The notes under the pieces were generated by a model. The model had not been told where the DNA came from. It did no database searches and was given only the letters and a program-made list of their open reading frames with translations. Positions 1-11,500 of a DNA stretch of 64,000 bases are shown here, piece after piece. The position numbers and the translations under genes were made by a program. The stretch comes from Nemopilema nomurai. Taxonomy: Eukaryota; Cnidaria; Scyphozoa; Rhizostomeae; Rhizostomatidae. The DNA lies in assembly GCA_003864495.1 (NCBI GenBank), contig ML133424.1, positions 124,001-188,000 on the forward strand. The letters run 5' to 3'. Within the stretch, counting starts at the first letter, position 1. The number at the start of each line of letters is the position of its first letter.

Positions 1-864
1 AAGAAGCAGAGAATATTCGAAAACTGGGGTTTTGTCGCAATACATGAGAGGCAAAGAGAGAATTTGATGCAGTTCGTGGGAAAGGAAGACAAGGAAAATA
101 AGTTACCTCACTTGAACTTTTCTCAATCGTTCTCTTTGCAAGATGACTTTAGCGACTTGGATTCCCTTGAAGAAAATGCGGTGTTATCAAAATTTGATTC
201 TGACATTAAGGAAATAGAAGATATTGTGAAGGAATGTATTGGCGTTCAAGGAGAAATATCACAGGTTCAGGCAGAGATAGAGAGGAGAAAGAAGAAAGAA
301 TTCAGAGGAAATGCAAAAAACAGGACTGCTACCCGAAAGGCCTTGAAAGAACTCGACGTACGTTCTAATAAGAAGGTATCAGATAAAAGCAAGCAAGCAC
401 TAAATGCTCGAACTCCATATACGCACGGATCAGCTGGTTTTGTTTACGAAGAATCGCTCAGGAAATGGTTACCACCTGAAGTGCCTTTGCCTGGGTCGGT
501 TATGCATCCAATGCAACACTACAAGGACCCTTTTGCACAAATGCACTTCATTAAAGGAAGCTATTATGTGCCACCAATTGTTTTGTTCCCTGTGGTCTTT
601 CACTCTCCCGGGCAGCCTAGTGCTTGCTGTCAGTGCAATGCAAACGCGCTTGGCTGTTGTCAAGGCTACACATTTCACGACGACTGGAACGCAACGCGGC
701 CTGTACCACCCTACAAGCGATTGTTAAGTCCTTCTATCGATGCAGCAAACAGTCAATACTTCACAAGCGAGTACCCGCGCAGCGACAACAAATTGGCAGA
801 ATTTGAGCTGATCAGTGCTGCAAGTGCTACGACAAGTGAGTTGCGAAAGACCCGGAAAGTATAA
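1..864 (+). CDS. Unrecognised protein, 3' part of a gene entering from the left edge
   Basis: The frame is open from base 1 to the TAA at 862-864 (287 codons). The first in-window ATG, at 67, need not be the start because no stop lies upstream of it. The N-terminal half is charged, with a helical coiled-coil-like stretch around residues 70-105 (IEDIVKECIGVQGEISQVQA). The C-terminal half is proline and aromatic rich, with a small cysteine cluster (SACCQCNANALGCCQG). I do not recognise a family. The frame closes five bases before the ATG of the next long frame, and the two may be one coding sequence interrupted by a short intron or an indel. No function is proposed. That it is coding rests on length, unbiased composition and a second long frame in the same direction. 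Confidence 0.5.
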   Translation, partial: KKQRIFENWGFVAIHERQRENLMQFVGKEDKENKLPHLNFSQSFSLQDDFSDLDSLEENAVLSKFDSDIKEIEDIVKECIGVQGEISQVQAEIERRKKKEFRGNAKNRTATRKALKELDVRSNKKVSDKSKQALNARTPYTHGSAGFVYEESLRKWLPPEVPLPGSVMHPMQHYKDPFAQMHFIKGSYYVPPIVLFPVVFHSPGQPSACCQCNANALGCCQGYTFHDDWNATRPVPPYKRLLSPSIDAANSQYFTSEYPRSDNKLAEFELISAASATTSELRKTRKV

Positions 865-869
865 CAGAC

Positions 870-1874
870 ATGACTCCAAGCGAATTAGATTTCCAAGCGA
901 AACTTGATAGCCATGAATCTACTGTTGATACAAAAGATTCGAGCCTGTGTTTAGCTGAGACTTCATTCTTGGAAGACCACTGCGCAAGTAAGCAGCAGGC
1001 CTGCCCAGCAACAGAGTTCGGCCAATGCGAAGGAGAAGGGCTGGGCAATACTGTCAAACGTACAGATGGTTTTTCTGGACACGCAGTGCCTTTGCGAAAT
1101 GAAAACGAGCGACTAAAAGGATGGTATGGAAACGAGAACGAGCAACTTGCCAAGACAGCTGAAGATTACAACGGGCACTTACGCAATGAGCAACTATACA
1201 ACGGGCACTTAGATGGCGGACAGCTACCTGACGGGCACCTGCGCGGTAGGCCCCTGCGTAATGGGCCCCTGCGTGGTAGGCCCCTGCGTGGTGGGCACCT
1301 GCAGGAGGAGCATCGGGATGACAGACAGCTGATAGCAGAAGGAAGCCACGCCGCAGAAGCGTCTTCGCTGAAAGAAGGGCTCAGATGGGATGATTATGAT
1401 CGTGTTGCAACTGAAGCGTTGAGTGTTAATCAAAGCACGGACAATGTGTCGCTCACATCGGACGAGGAGTTGGACAGCAAAATCGAATGTTTATTAAAAG
1501 AAAACGGGGCGAACTTTGTAGATGAACATCAGAATGAAGAACAGGGCAATAAATCCAACAGAAAACGGAAACGAACGTCGTTTGAGAAATTGCTAGTTCA
1601 AGACTGCGGTTCACTTGAGGTGCAAATATCAACTGGTAGCGCGCAAAACCGGTACGGCGACTCATTTCTGTCCCCCTTGGCGAAAGACGAACTCGACGAC
1701 GACGATGTGGAGGATCAAGTTAGCGTGGTCACGGAACCAGATGAGACACTTCATGATGACGTAGAAAACCAGCAAGGCGTTGTCGTCAAGAAGTCCTGGT
1801 CCCTTGCGAACTGGTTTTGGTGGAAAAGAGGATCAGGATACAAAGCGCCGGTTGTGCCAATTGTCATTCAGTAA
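870..1874 (+). CDS. Unrecognised acidic protein with 10-residue repeats; likely continuation of the preceding frame
   Basis: An open frame of 334 codons runs from ATG 870 to TAA 1872-1874. In this frame the sequence is open from 840, just after a TGA at 837-839. About four and a half copies of a 10-residue repeat lie at 1168-1305 (units such as NGHLRNEQLY and NGHLDGGQLP), encoded by 30-bp units. A basic patch (NRKRKRTSFEKLL) and acidic runs (DELDDDDVED) follow, and the C-terminus is tryptophan rich (SWSLANWFWWKRG). No domain is recognised. Splicing a hypothetical 32-nt GT-AG segment at 836-867 would join it in frame to the upstream frame, so it may be the C-terminal part of one protein of more than 600 residues. 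Confidence 0.45.
   Translation: MTPSELDFQAKLDSHESTVDTKDSSLCLAETSFLEDHCASKQQACPATEFGQCEGEGLGNTVKRTDGFSGHAVPLRNENERLKGWYGNENEQLAKTAEDYNGHLRNEQLYNGHLDGGQLPDGHLRGRPLRNGPLRGRPLRGGHLQEEHRDDRQLIAEGSHAAEASSLKEGLRWDDYDRVATEALSVNQSTDNVSLTSDEELDSKIECLLKENGANFVDEHQNEEQGNKSNRKRKRTSFEKLLVQDCGSLEVQISTGSAQNRYGDSFLSPLAKDELDDDDVEDQVSVVTEPDETLHDDVENQQGVVVKKSWSLANWFWWKRGSGYKAPVVPIVIQ
1168..1305 (+). repeat. 30-bp coding repeat, decapeptide period
   Basis: Tandem units of about 30 bp encode a degenerate ten-residue motif, roughly (N/D)GHLxxxxLx. The last copies (GRPLRNGPLR, GRPLRGGHLQ) are the most alike in DNA, with a repeated gcccctgcgtggtag core near 1250-1300. Confidence 0.6.
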
Positions 1875-2235
1875 ACCTTATTCGTCCTCGAAAACAAAAA
1901 TTCTCTTATTCAGGTCAAGGAATCAAGAGAGGCTGCATTGGCGCCGGCTCGAGGCTAAAAGGCTGCGTCAATTTGCAGTGAGGCTTTCACATACAAAAAA
2001 GCTGATTTATACTGACTTTTAATTCAATTTCAAAACTGATAAATTGAAATCAATTTGTAAAAAAACGATACAAAAGTTATTGATAAAATCAAACCGTAAA
2101 ACGTCTTGATAATGACCGAGCAATTTACATCAGGGAAATGAAGCAAGGCAAATTAAGCAAAATGAGGGTATGTTTACAAATACTAGCTACACGATCTAAT
2201 GTTTTTTACGTAGCCAAGTGTGAGAGACAGCAAAT

Positions 2236-2245
2236 AATAAATAAA
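2236..2245 (+). terminator. Putative polyadenylation signal, overlapping AATAAA hexamers
   Basis: AATAAATAAA on the plus strand, about 360 nt past the TAA at 1874, in an AT-rich context. Assigned by motif and position only. Confidence 0.35.
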
Positions 2246-2461
2246 CCCTAAAAAGGTTCAAGCAGCCGCCCAAAAACGTGATGTTTTCTCGATATAAAGA
2301 AAATTTTAAGTTGAGTTACCTGCAGCCTACAACATCCCCCTTGTCATTGTTATCTAGTATGAACTAATTTATCGTGCATGCAACGAAATGTACAAAAGCA
2401 AAATCATATAAAATAGAGTCAAAAATAACTTTTTGTTGCTTCAAAGATTGCTTAAAGCACG

Positions 2462-2467
2462 TTTAAT
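2462..2467 (-). terminator. Putative KDM3 polyadenylation signal ATTAAA
   Basis: Minus-strand ATTAAA about 125 nt downstream of the KDM3 stop codon (2593-2595). Motif-based; another ATTAAA lies further on at 2018-2023. Confidence 0.3.
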
Positions 2468-2592
2468 TTTTTCTGTTCTGTCTGCCCTGATTATCAACTC
2501 CATAATGGACTATGCCGTCAGCGGCAGTCCTAAAGCACCGCCAATTGAAAGCTGGTTGAAGGCACGTGTTTCTCTTCTCCTGCATCTGGTCA

Positions 2593-5500
2593 TCACGATT
2601 CCTCCGCGCGTTGTCTCCTTAGGTTTTCTTTCAACACAGCTACTGAGTCCTTAACAGCGTGGTATATAATGTTCTTTACCTAAGAAAAGGAAGATGGACC
2701 AATTAAAGTTTAGATGAGCAAGACTAATGGCCATGCATTGAAGTGAGAAAGACAAAATCAAAACCATTGACAGCTGTGGAGGGTAGACTGATCTACATAG
2801 GACTTTGTTGAATTTCCTTTTACGAAAACATAAAAGTAGACATTTAGTTGCCCCTCCCCCAAAGCCACCCTATAAGGCTCTATAGTATCCCCCACCCTAT
2901 GAAATGTAAGTCACACCCCTGATATAATCTAAACTAATCTAATCTTAAACCAAGGGTGATTGGACTAACTTTCGGTATCCTTATTATTTTTCTGTCCGAA
3001 CTCACATCTGTTCAATTTGGACATTCACTACATAGAACATCCGCTGAAGATCCGATTTTGCAGGATTCAATTTGTCACCAAGACGGCTGCCGGGCTGTTT
3101 GCTATAAACATTTGCAGCGCAATTAAAGATGATAAAGGCGTCTTGTCAATGTACGAGGAGTCGTTAAAAGAACTGACCTGTAGTTTATCTTCGTGGTTGG
3201 TATGGCGATCAGACAAATATCTAAATTCTTGAGTCAAATTAAAGCATTGCCCGATTCTCTCTGGCGATACGAAGTCCTCTGCTACTTTCACACAACTGTG
3301 CAGATTCAAGACCTAGAAAAGAATCCGCAACGATTCCAACATTCTCAAGACATTACTTACATGCGAAATGCGATAAAGTTTTGGCAGTACTAGGACAGCA
3401 GAGGTATTACACTGAGAGATGTTTAGAACAGGGGGATATTACAAAGAGGGATGTTTAGAACAGGGGGATTACAAGAAGGGGCGTTTAGAACAGCAGAGGT
3501 ATTACACTGAGGGATGTTTAGAATGAGGGATGTATTACAAGAAGGGGCGTTTAGGACAGCAGAGGTATTACAAGAAGAGGCGTTTAGGACAGAGGGGTAT
3601 AGCAAGGAAGGATGTTTGAATACCTGATGTGGGGCGCCTGCCGGAATGAAAACAGCATCACCCAGACATTGACAAATTGCGAATCCAGTCACATCGAATT
3701 CCGCTTTCAGCCTTTTTCGCAGCTCGTGGTCGAGGTAAAAGCTCTGGAGAGAATTGCAAAAAGGTCACAATGGCAATGAAGGGATTCGTGGAAATGCATT
3801 AAAGTGGAATCCAGTGCAAATCAAACAGTGGAAATGTAACAAAACAAGGTTTTTGTTAAGCTTCCCAAACACTATATAAATCTATATGAGTTACAATTAT
3901 GGATTGGGCTATTGACCCAGTAGAGCAAAAGCAAATTATCATTTTCAACCAACCCAAATAGTGTAACAATTGTTTTGATATTATTCCTCGTGACATTCCA
4001 CGACTTTTATTCATGGAAAAATGGGTATAAAATAAAAAATGCCTACCTGATCGTGAATAGGGTCATTGTGGACTGAATACTTGAGTCTTCGCTCTTCAGC
4101 AACCTGTGAGAAATAACAACTAGGAAAAAGGGTCTCTTTGATAATGGTAGATGCACGGAAAACAAAATTGAAATTGCAACTAAACTAGAAATGATTGCAT
4201 TTAAATGGTGAATCGCAAAGCATATGATTTAATAACTTCGAAGAAAAGAGTACCTTTCTGAGGAATTTTCGAATCTTGTCCGCATCCTCTGCAGCGTAAA
4301 TATGCCACAAGGCACCCTATGAGTAAATCAAAGTGAGGTCAGTATGATCATGTGGTCTCGGAGGGCAACGTGACTTGATGAACATGTACCGGTACAAAAT
4401 CGACTTTGACTGTGAGGCGAACACATACCGGCAAAACCTCCTTCTGGCGCACTCGTTCGATTGTCTTGTCGCAGCAGGCTATCTCAACTGTCTTCAGTGC
4501 ATCTAGAGAAGCATTTACGACACGTGAGTAACCAAATAGACCCGGATGGCTAGTTGCTTCTATGACTTCGTGATTTCAAGGCATTTCAAGTGCCTTAGAG
4601 TTTAAAGAAATACTTAATGAATAGAATGGCAACAAATGATTACGAAAAATCAATGTATAACTGTTAACGTGAAAAAGGAATCTTACCTTCCACTTCCTGT
4701 TCCCCGAGTATTGGATCACGTGGCACACCGACATAAACCTGTCCAACGAGTTACAAGAATTAGAACGGTCCACTTATAGTGATATGCTTGTTCAATCTAC
4801 CCTTGCTAGGCTTTTTTACATATAAGCTTACAAATAACAAATGTTACACTTGATGCAAGATATTATCAATGATATTTGATTTAGGGTTCGCCAACTATAT
4901 AACCAATAACTTCGGTGTGGGCTGGTGTATTTTCAAGGGCATTCAATGTTATGTTGCTTTCAAGATTGTCTCAAATAAATGAGAAACGAACCATAACGTT
5001 AACGGCATCGGACATGTCCAGGTGGAGATTGGTCGTTCCAGCACTGGGCACGGCAGCCGAACCTGACGGAGCACAGGGAAAACATGGTTATTCAACTGGT
5101 CACTGCCAATTAATATCAGCTCAGGATTACTGCTATTGAAGGCGAAAAATGCCATCAAAATGCCATCAAAAGCCATGGCTATGCAGAGCGTCGCACAGCT
5201 CAGAAAATTAGATACCACCCAGTTTGCTACTCAAATGGACTGAGAAACGTACAGAATTATTGAGAAACAATAAGTTCAACATACCGTATGCATTGTACAT
5301 TTTAGGACCAAGATCAGGCTTTATAAAATGGTTAGTTGGAAGCCTAAAAGTGACGAAAATTTGCATGAATATAGCAGGAAAAAATAAACTTGAAAGTAGT
5401 AAATGAATAGAGAAAATTTCGTGGCTGGTACCAGAAATTTAACTAAAAATATAATTTGGAAGTTTTCTTTTATTAGAGGTGCCCCAGTGAATAACCATGA

Positions 5501-8500
5501 ATCTAAATCAAGAACGGGGTTTTCCTTTCAAAACAGAGCATTTTGCAAAGGAGGATTTTCCAAATATGCCTTACGAAATTACAAGACTGGCAAACAGCTG
5601 TTTGAAGTGAAGAGACGATTATTGTAAGTCATGGTTGTTCACGATCCCGTTGCAAAAACAACACCAAAAACGATTCGCAATAACTGAGAGCTCAGGAAAA
5701 GCTAGCAGATGAGATCATATCAAATCACCTGGAGACGAGATTCCATTGCCCATCTCTTCTTGTGTAATCAGGCAATGGTATCGCATTCATTAAGTCTTCG
5801 AACCTGCAAAATAACGTAGCATTTGTCAATTCTTTGGTGTTAGTATTAGTATTGCATTTGATGAGTTGGCTCAAAATGCCACGATCTGAAATACATGTTT
5901 TTATCGAAGAAGGGAACTGTGCAGCAAAGTACCTAACAGTTGTAAATACGCTAAATGAAACAGAAGTTTCTAAATGTTCGCCTACCTTCTTGGCATTTTG
6001 TCTCGGAAGTCGTCACCGGGCGGCCAGTCCTAATGATAAAAAAAAAACAGTTGGCTTCATCACTAAATAACCGCTAATCCGCGTCTGACGACTCAAGTTT
6101 CCCCGAAGCCCATTCTATTGATAGATGACCAATCAGGCATCCTTATCAATCAGTACGTCGACCAGCAAGTGGGTTAAAGAAGAATTGCAATCTCTCAAAA
6201 CCAACTATCGTGCGAAAAATGACAGTGGCCTAAGATCGGTCAATTAAGAAGAAGTCGAACTTAGAACTAACCTTCAATTTCAAGAGCATTGGAAGATCTT
6301 GTGAGTCAACTGGACGATCTACAAAGCAAATCCGTAGTATAATCAAACGCCTAAACAAACAAACAAACAAACAAACAAACAAACAATAAATCGCATTGGC
6401 CAAGTGTAAACAAGGACTGGTATGTTTTAGTCTCGGTAAAGATGTACCTTTGACGGATTCAAAGCCTTTCCAAAAGTCGCCCACTGAAAACTGGTGCAAA
6501 ATTTGTCCGTTGCGGCAATTGACAACATCGACCATCTCAGAACCTACAACAAGAGCAAAATTGTTAAAATGTATCGGTACGCATTTAAATCCGCGGTTCT
6601 CACACATCGACTGTCACACATCGACTGTCACATATCGACTGTCACATATCGACTGTCACACATCGACTGTCACATATCGACTGTCATACATCGACTGTCA
6701 TACATCGACTGTCAAACATTGACTGTCACATATCGACCGTCACACATCGACTGTCACACATCAACAGTAACACATCGACTGTCACACATAAACTGTCACA
6801 TATCGGTTATGACATATCGGCTTTTACACATCGACTGTCATACATCGACTGTCAAACATCGACGGTCACATATCGACCGTCAAACATCGACTGTCACACA
6901 TCGACTGTCACACATAAACTGTCACATATCGGCTTTTACACATCGACTGTCACACATCAAATGTCGGTCCTCGTCGTGCTTTTGGTGAATACATTAATGA
7001 CTTACCGAATTCGTTTGCAAATGACTCTGGATTCCACAGGTTTTTATCCAGCAACTCGTTCACTCGGCTGACAATCAGAGGCTGCAGCAGAAAGAAAGAA
7101 ACGCTACTAGAAAATCACATTCATGGAAAAATGTCCTGCAGGTTTTTAAAAAAATCATTTATTCATGTTTAACAAGCCATAAACGAAGAAAAAAAAGTTC
7201 AAGTCCCACTGATTTAACTTTATGACATTTTAAATCTAAAGAATGTTCATAATACTGATGAAGTGATAATACCGAAAGATGTACATCGGAAGATTGCAAA
7301 AGAAAACTGTGCGGCCTATCAAAAGGTGATAGCCAACATGAAGCGTTTATGGACGAAAGAAATTCTGCTACTCACAAATCCCTTCTTCCAAACATTCCGA
7401 AATAACCGGATATTATCAGGGTGCCTCGAGTAGTTGAGCTGCAGCAATGCTCCGTCGCAGAGGTAGCTAGCAACTGGACAATCTTGTGCGATGTTGTTTA
7501 CAAAAGTTTCCGGGTGCAAGCTCTGGGGCTGAGCCGCTGCGTCCTTAACAATATCATGGCCTTGCTCAACTGCAACATTGTCTTGTTTCGTCTTGCCTTG
7601 GTCTAGAAATCCCGAAGCAACCATAGCCAAAATATCGAGGTTATTTGCGAAGTAGCCTTCGCTGCTTGTTGCTTTCTCTTCTCTTGCCACCGGTGGCTCC
7701 TCTACTCCTTCGTTATTGGTATCCATGTGCAAGCAATTGTCAAAGGCAGTAACAGGGTGCCTAAATGCACTGTCGCAGGTAGGCTCTGGGTGTTTCGGCT
7801 TTTCGTAATAGCAGTCGTCATTGCCAGAAAACTCGCCTGGCTCCGCCATCTTCTCGCTAGCCTCCTTCCAGGTCTGAATGCTGCGAACCACCGACAATGC
7901 AGTTTCACACACCGAATGATAGTACTCGTAGGATTTCTCATCGCGCGACTCGACTGGCTCGTTTTCATTCCCAGCATTCACTTCTTCCTTGATGCGCGGA
8001 GCAGAATTCCCGTTCGCTTCGAGGCCGGCTGGACGCGGTGGTTGATTGCCATCTTCGGCCACCCTCACATCACAATCTGCATCAACAGTCGATGCAGTCA
8101 TTGCCACGCTCTTGTCGTTATCCAGCGGCTTTCCTTTGACACTACCGGCACACCCAGGTACACAATCTTGCATCTCGATCAATCCATTCTCATTTTCTTG
8201 GGCTGGTTCTTTCACAGGCTCCTCGCATATTTCATCTTTAACCATCTTAATCATGCTATCACAGGGAACCGTGCTAACATCCACCACGGTTGGGGATTCC
8301 ATCTCTTCATCGACAGCCAAACCGTCTTGGCTAACAGTCGGCCTCTCCTGCGACTTCCCCGAGTCAATTGGAATAGGACTGGCTTCATTAATAACAGTGA
8401 TGGTGGAATTTGGAGCACCATTACCTGGGGAGCTCAGTGTTTGACTGGTAAAACTAGAGGTCACCTTTGATTCTTCTCCGCCTGGCGTTTGGGTGGGTGT

Positions 8501-11500
8501 GCCTGTCTCCATACGAGAGCCAGCAACCTCGGTTTGATTACTATCATCAGGCTGAGTATTCGAATCACTCACGAGTGTAGGATAGACCAGTGGCATAATA
8601 TCTTTTTCCGAAATCGAGGCACCATCTGCCAATGGCTCAGCATGCGTTGGCTTCTTGGGCGAAACCGAGGCGACGTTCCTTGGTGAGGTTGGTGTCCGTT
8701 GCGGTGCACGCAGTGGCATCACCATCTTCAAAACATTCTCCGACAATTTGAATGGTACTTCTAGCGCGGTGCAAATGTCAATTGTTGACTGGCATAATTC
8801 CCATAGCGCTGATGGACAAATAAAGACAGTGAAAGAATAGGCAGAACACATAAAGCTACCCGCATTTGTGTCGCTCAAGTAACTGAATGAAAACACGGTC
8901 TTAAGATTTGACACATATATTACTGCTTCTATCTTTCATGTTTGATGCACACTCATATATGAAACGAAACAGAACAAAAACCCATTCTGGGAAATCAGCG
9001 AAGTATTCAAGTAAAGAGTTTGAGAGTTAGTTTGAATGAATAAATGCAACAACTTTGCTACCAAGGTCTTGCTTCCATAAAAGTAAGAAGTCGTAAGTCA
9101 ACAAACCATTCTCGGGGATCATCTGCGTCACTGTCATCGTGCGCGGCTTGTGGGAGAGGCCTGGGGCACAGCTGATCCAGTGAAACTCAAATGCCTTGCT
9201 GCCCTCATCTGCAAAACAAACTGTCACTAAATGACGTATGACTGAAAAGGATGTTTCCTATATCTCTGATAGCTAGTGCTGGAAAACTACTCTAAGGTAA
9301 ATGCTACTTGAATATTAATTGACATGGCAGACAATGTGCAATGCGGATGAATCAGAATCAAAGAGCCAGAAGTAATTTTCTGAATAGGAGCCAGTGAGAC
9401 AACGAACCCTTCACTTCCTGCTCCCAGATCTTGCTGCGGTAACAGTCGAGGCAAACGCCGAAGCCGCACTTCTCGCAGACCCAGTGGATGTTGAAGATGG
9501 TGGTCGCACACGCATCACACATCTCACGCACGCCGGCGACCGCCCGCTTCCAGCCAACTGCGCCTGTGCAGGAGAAGTCAGCAGTTCAAAACTTTATGAA
9601 ACCAATGAAAGTGACAAAAAACCAACAAAATGACATAAGCAAGAGATAATGGCACAACTTAAGCCCAATCTCAACTAGGCGGAAAATTGTCGAGGCGGGA
9701 AAATTTCCTGCGATCTAATTGGCTAATTGAATTTTCGCGGCGGAAAATGCCGACTAGCGAAAAGTAGAAAGTGATCCTGAGATATTGACCGCAACGTGAG
9801 ATTTTTACCGTCTTTTGTTCCAAGAAGTAGAGCATTGCACTCCTCCTCAACGACCGTGCAGAACTGTCCTGCGATGTTTTTGATGATGTAATAGCACACG
9901 GCGACCTTCATATCAACATCTGAAACAAATGCACGAAAATGAAACACAATTTTGAAATTGCGCGGAACTGTGAAGTGTGAAGAAGTGAAGTGCCGAAAGA
10001 AAATATACGATGAATGAAGAATGTACGTCGAAGAGAATTAGAAGCAAGAAGAGACTTACTATTGAAACAAATATTTGAAGCAACAAATATTACCACGCAC
10101 TTTGCAGATAATTTCTGCTTTCAACTGCACCATTTTCAAAACCACATCAAGTGATTTAAACAAGACGGGAAGAACTGTTCACATTTCTACATTGCCTTTC
10201 TATTGAGCAATGCAAGAAGTGTTGGTAATAGCTGTGCAGATGATCAAACACGTACACCAAACACGCACTTCGATGCCTATTCAACAAAAATGCACAATCG
10301 CAAGAAGCAGAGTAGGTCATAAAGTACTTCTGTAAGTAACGTCAAGAATACCCCTGGAAGCAACAAAAAAGAGACTTCTATAATAAGGTTCTTTGTTTGT
10401 TGCGGCAAGACCGCTTCAGATTCAACTTCTTCCAATCTGCTGCAAATCTGCTACCCCATTCCCACTCTCCGTTATTCAAATGGTAAGTTACAGATGAAGT
10501 CTTAAAGTAGCTGTTCCAAACCTTTTGCGTGAGAGACCCAAGGACCAAACGCATCGCCAGTGGCTGCCTGCGGCGAACAGAAGCCTGCACTTTCCAGTTT
10601 ACCAGTCTTCAATTTTCTCGAGAGCCTGAGGAAGAATAATCATCAACTATGATGTGCAATGATGTGCTACATATTTGTGCTATGTTCTAACGACATGTGG
10701 TTTCACACGTGCCATAATTTCTCTGTACCTTCTCTGTACCTTCTCTGTACCTTCTCTGTAATTTCGCTTTAGGTTATTCAATGGAACTGTTATGAGGAAG
10801 AATAGCAGAAGGCTTCAAACTACGGTTAAGTCATGAACCAAATGAAAATTGAATTTCGTGGAAAACCAGGTTGATAACAACAAATGACGAGATTTTAATC
10901 CACTCCGAAAACACTATTGTACGAAATCTATCTCTGCATGCTGTCTAAAGCCAATGGGAGGTCCAAAGAGAGGCGGGCAATTGAGGTCGATCACAAAAGC
11001 GATCGCAAAGCGGGACTCTTTCTCGCTTAGACATTGGAAGTGCATTACCACTATTGTCAGGAAAAGAAGTCCTAAAATGAAATGTGTGTGTATATTCCTT
11101 AAGGGCCACTCATTGTTTACCTTCTGAACATGACAAATCGGCAGAATGCGTGCTGGTCGGCATCCCTCTTGTCTGCGATGCGGCAATCCCTGCACTTCGG
11201 CAGCTTGGCGTCTGGCTGCATGGCCTCTCTTGTAGGAATGTTTCCATCTTGTGCAGAATCGGTTTCCTTCCTCTCTTCTTCATCCCACTAAGATCGGAAA
11301 GTTATCGATTACACAGTGATCCCTTCACTGTAATCAGCTTATCTAACTACAAAGATACTAAAGTTATATGAATTAGATGCCAGATTAAGGGGGTTATGAG
11401 AACTTTGCACAGAGCAGTCAAAGATATTAGTATGTTGTTCATGAGATTATTAGTGCCATGCCAATTTCAAAAATGAAGAAAAAGGTTTTGGACTGGGGGT

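Larger units (their letters stand above)
1875..2592. other. Convergent intergenic region
   Basis: AT-rich spacer between the stop of the left plus-strand gene and the stop of KDM3 on the minus strand. Two overlapping AATAAA hexamers at 2236-2245 suit the plus-strand gene. An ATTAAA on the minus strand (2462-2467), about 125 nt past the KDM3 stop, is a possible KDM3 polyadenylation signal. No coding sequence is supported here. Confidence 0.5.
2593..6543 (-). other. kdm3: KDM3 JmjC catalytic domain and C-terminus (exons 21-33)
   Basis: These 13 small exons encode the family's most conserved part. Recognisable blocks in order are [17 protein letters not shown] (6543-6448), [19 protein letters not shown] (6318-5986), [16 protein letters not shown] (5803-5729), [12 protein letters not shown] (5343-5285), [15 protein letters not shown] (5062-4992), VYVGVP (4738), [19 protein letters not shown] (4316-4254), HNDPIHDQ (4103-4047), [13 protein letters not shown] (3743-3624), [10 protein letters not shown] and NHEDKLQ (3312-3178), and [13 protein letters not shown] (2679-2593). 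The iron-binding HxD is His4300-Leu-Asp4302 and the distal histidine is His4431 in GAPHQ. All are present, so activity is expected by analogy with KDM3A/B. JMJD1C has a divergent HIE at the same place; this protein does not. Confidence 0.93.

Noticed and set aside
3067..3177. Extension of the KDM3 frame past NHEDKLQ to a stop at 3067
   Set aside because: A GTCAGT donor follows CAG at 3178, and the conserved family C-terminus ([13 protein letters not shown]) is found in phase at 2679-2593, so the extension is intron.
23..5000. Search for tRNA or other structured RNA genes
   Set aside because: I saw no convincing tRNA cloverleaf or box motifs by eye here or elsewhere; a tRNAscan run would be needed to exclude them.
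6599..6962. CRISPR-like repeat array
   Set aside because: Repeats are only 12 bp, contiguous and without unique spacers, and the DNA is eukaryotic with introns; it is a minisatellite.
6396..6988. Plus-strand frames of 108 and 164 codons with HIDCH/YRLSH repeats
   Set aside because: Produced by the 12-bp intronic minisatellite; flanking DNA contains KDM3 exons on the other strand.
7727..8470. 247-codon plus-strand frame
   Set aside because: Antisense shadow of KDM3 exon 19 (8808-7376), whose ends match family sequence and splice in phase.
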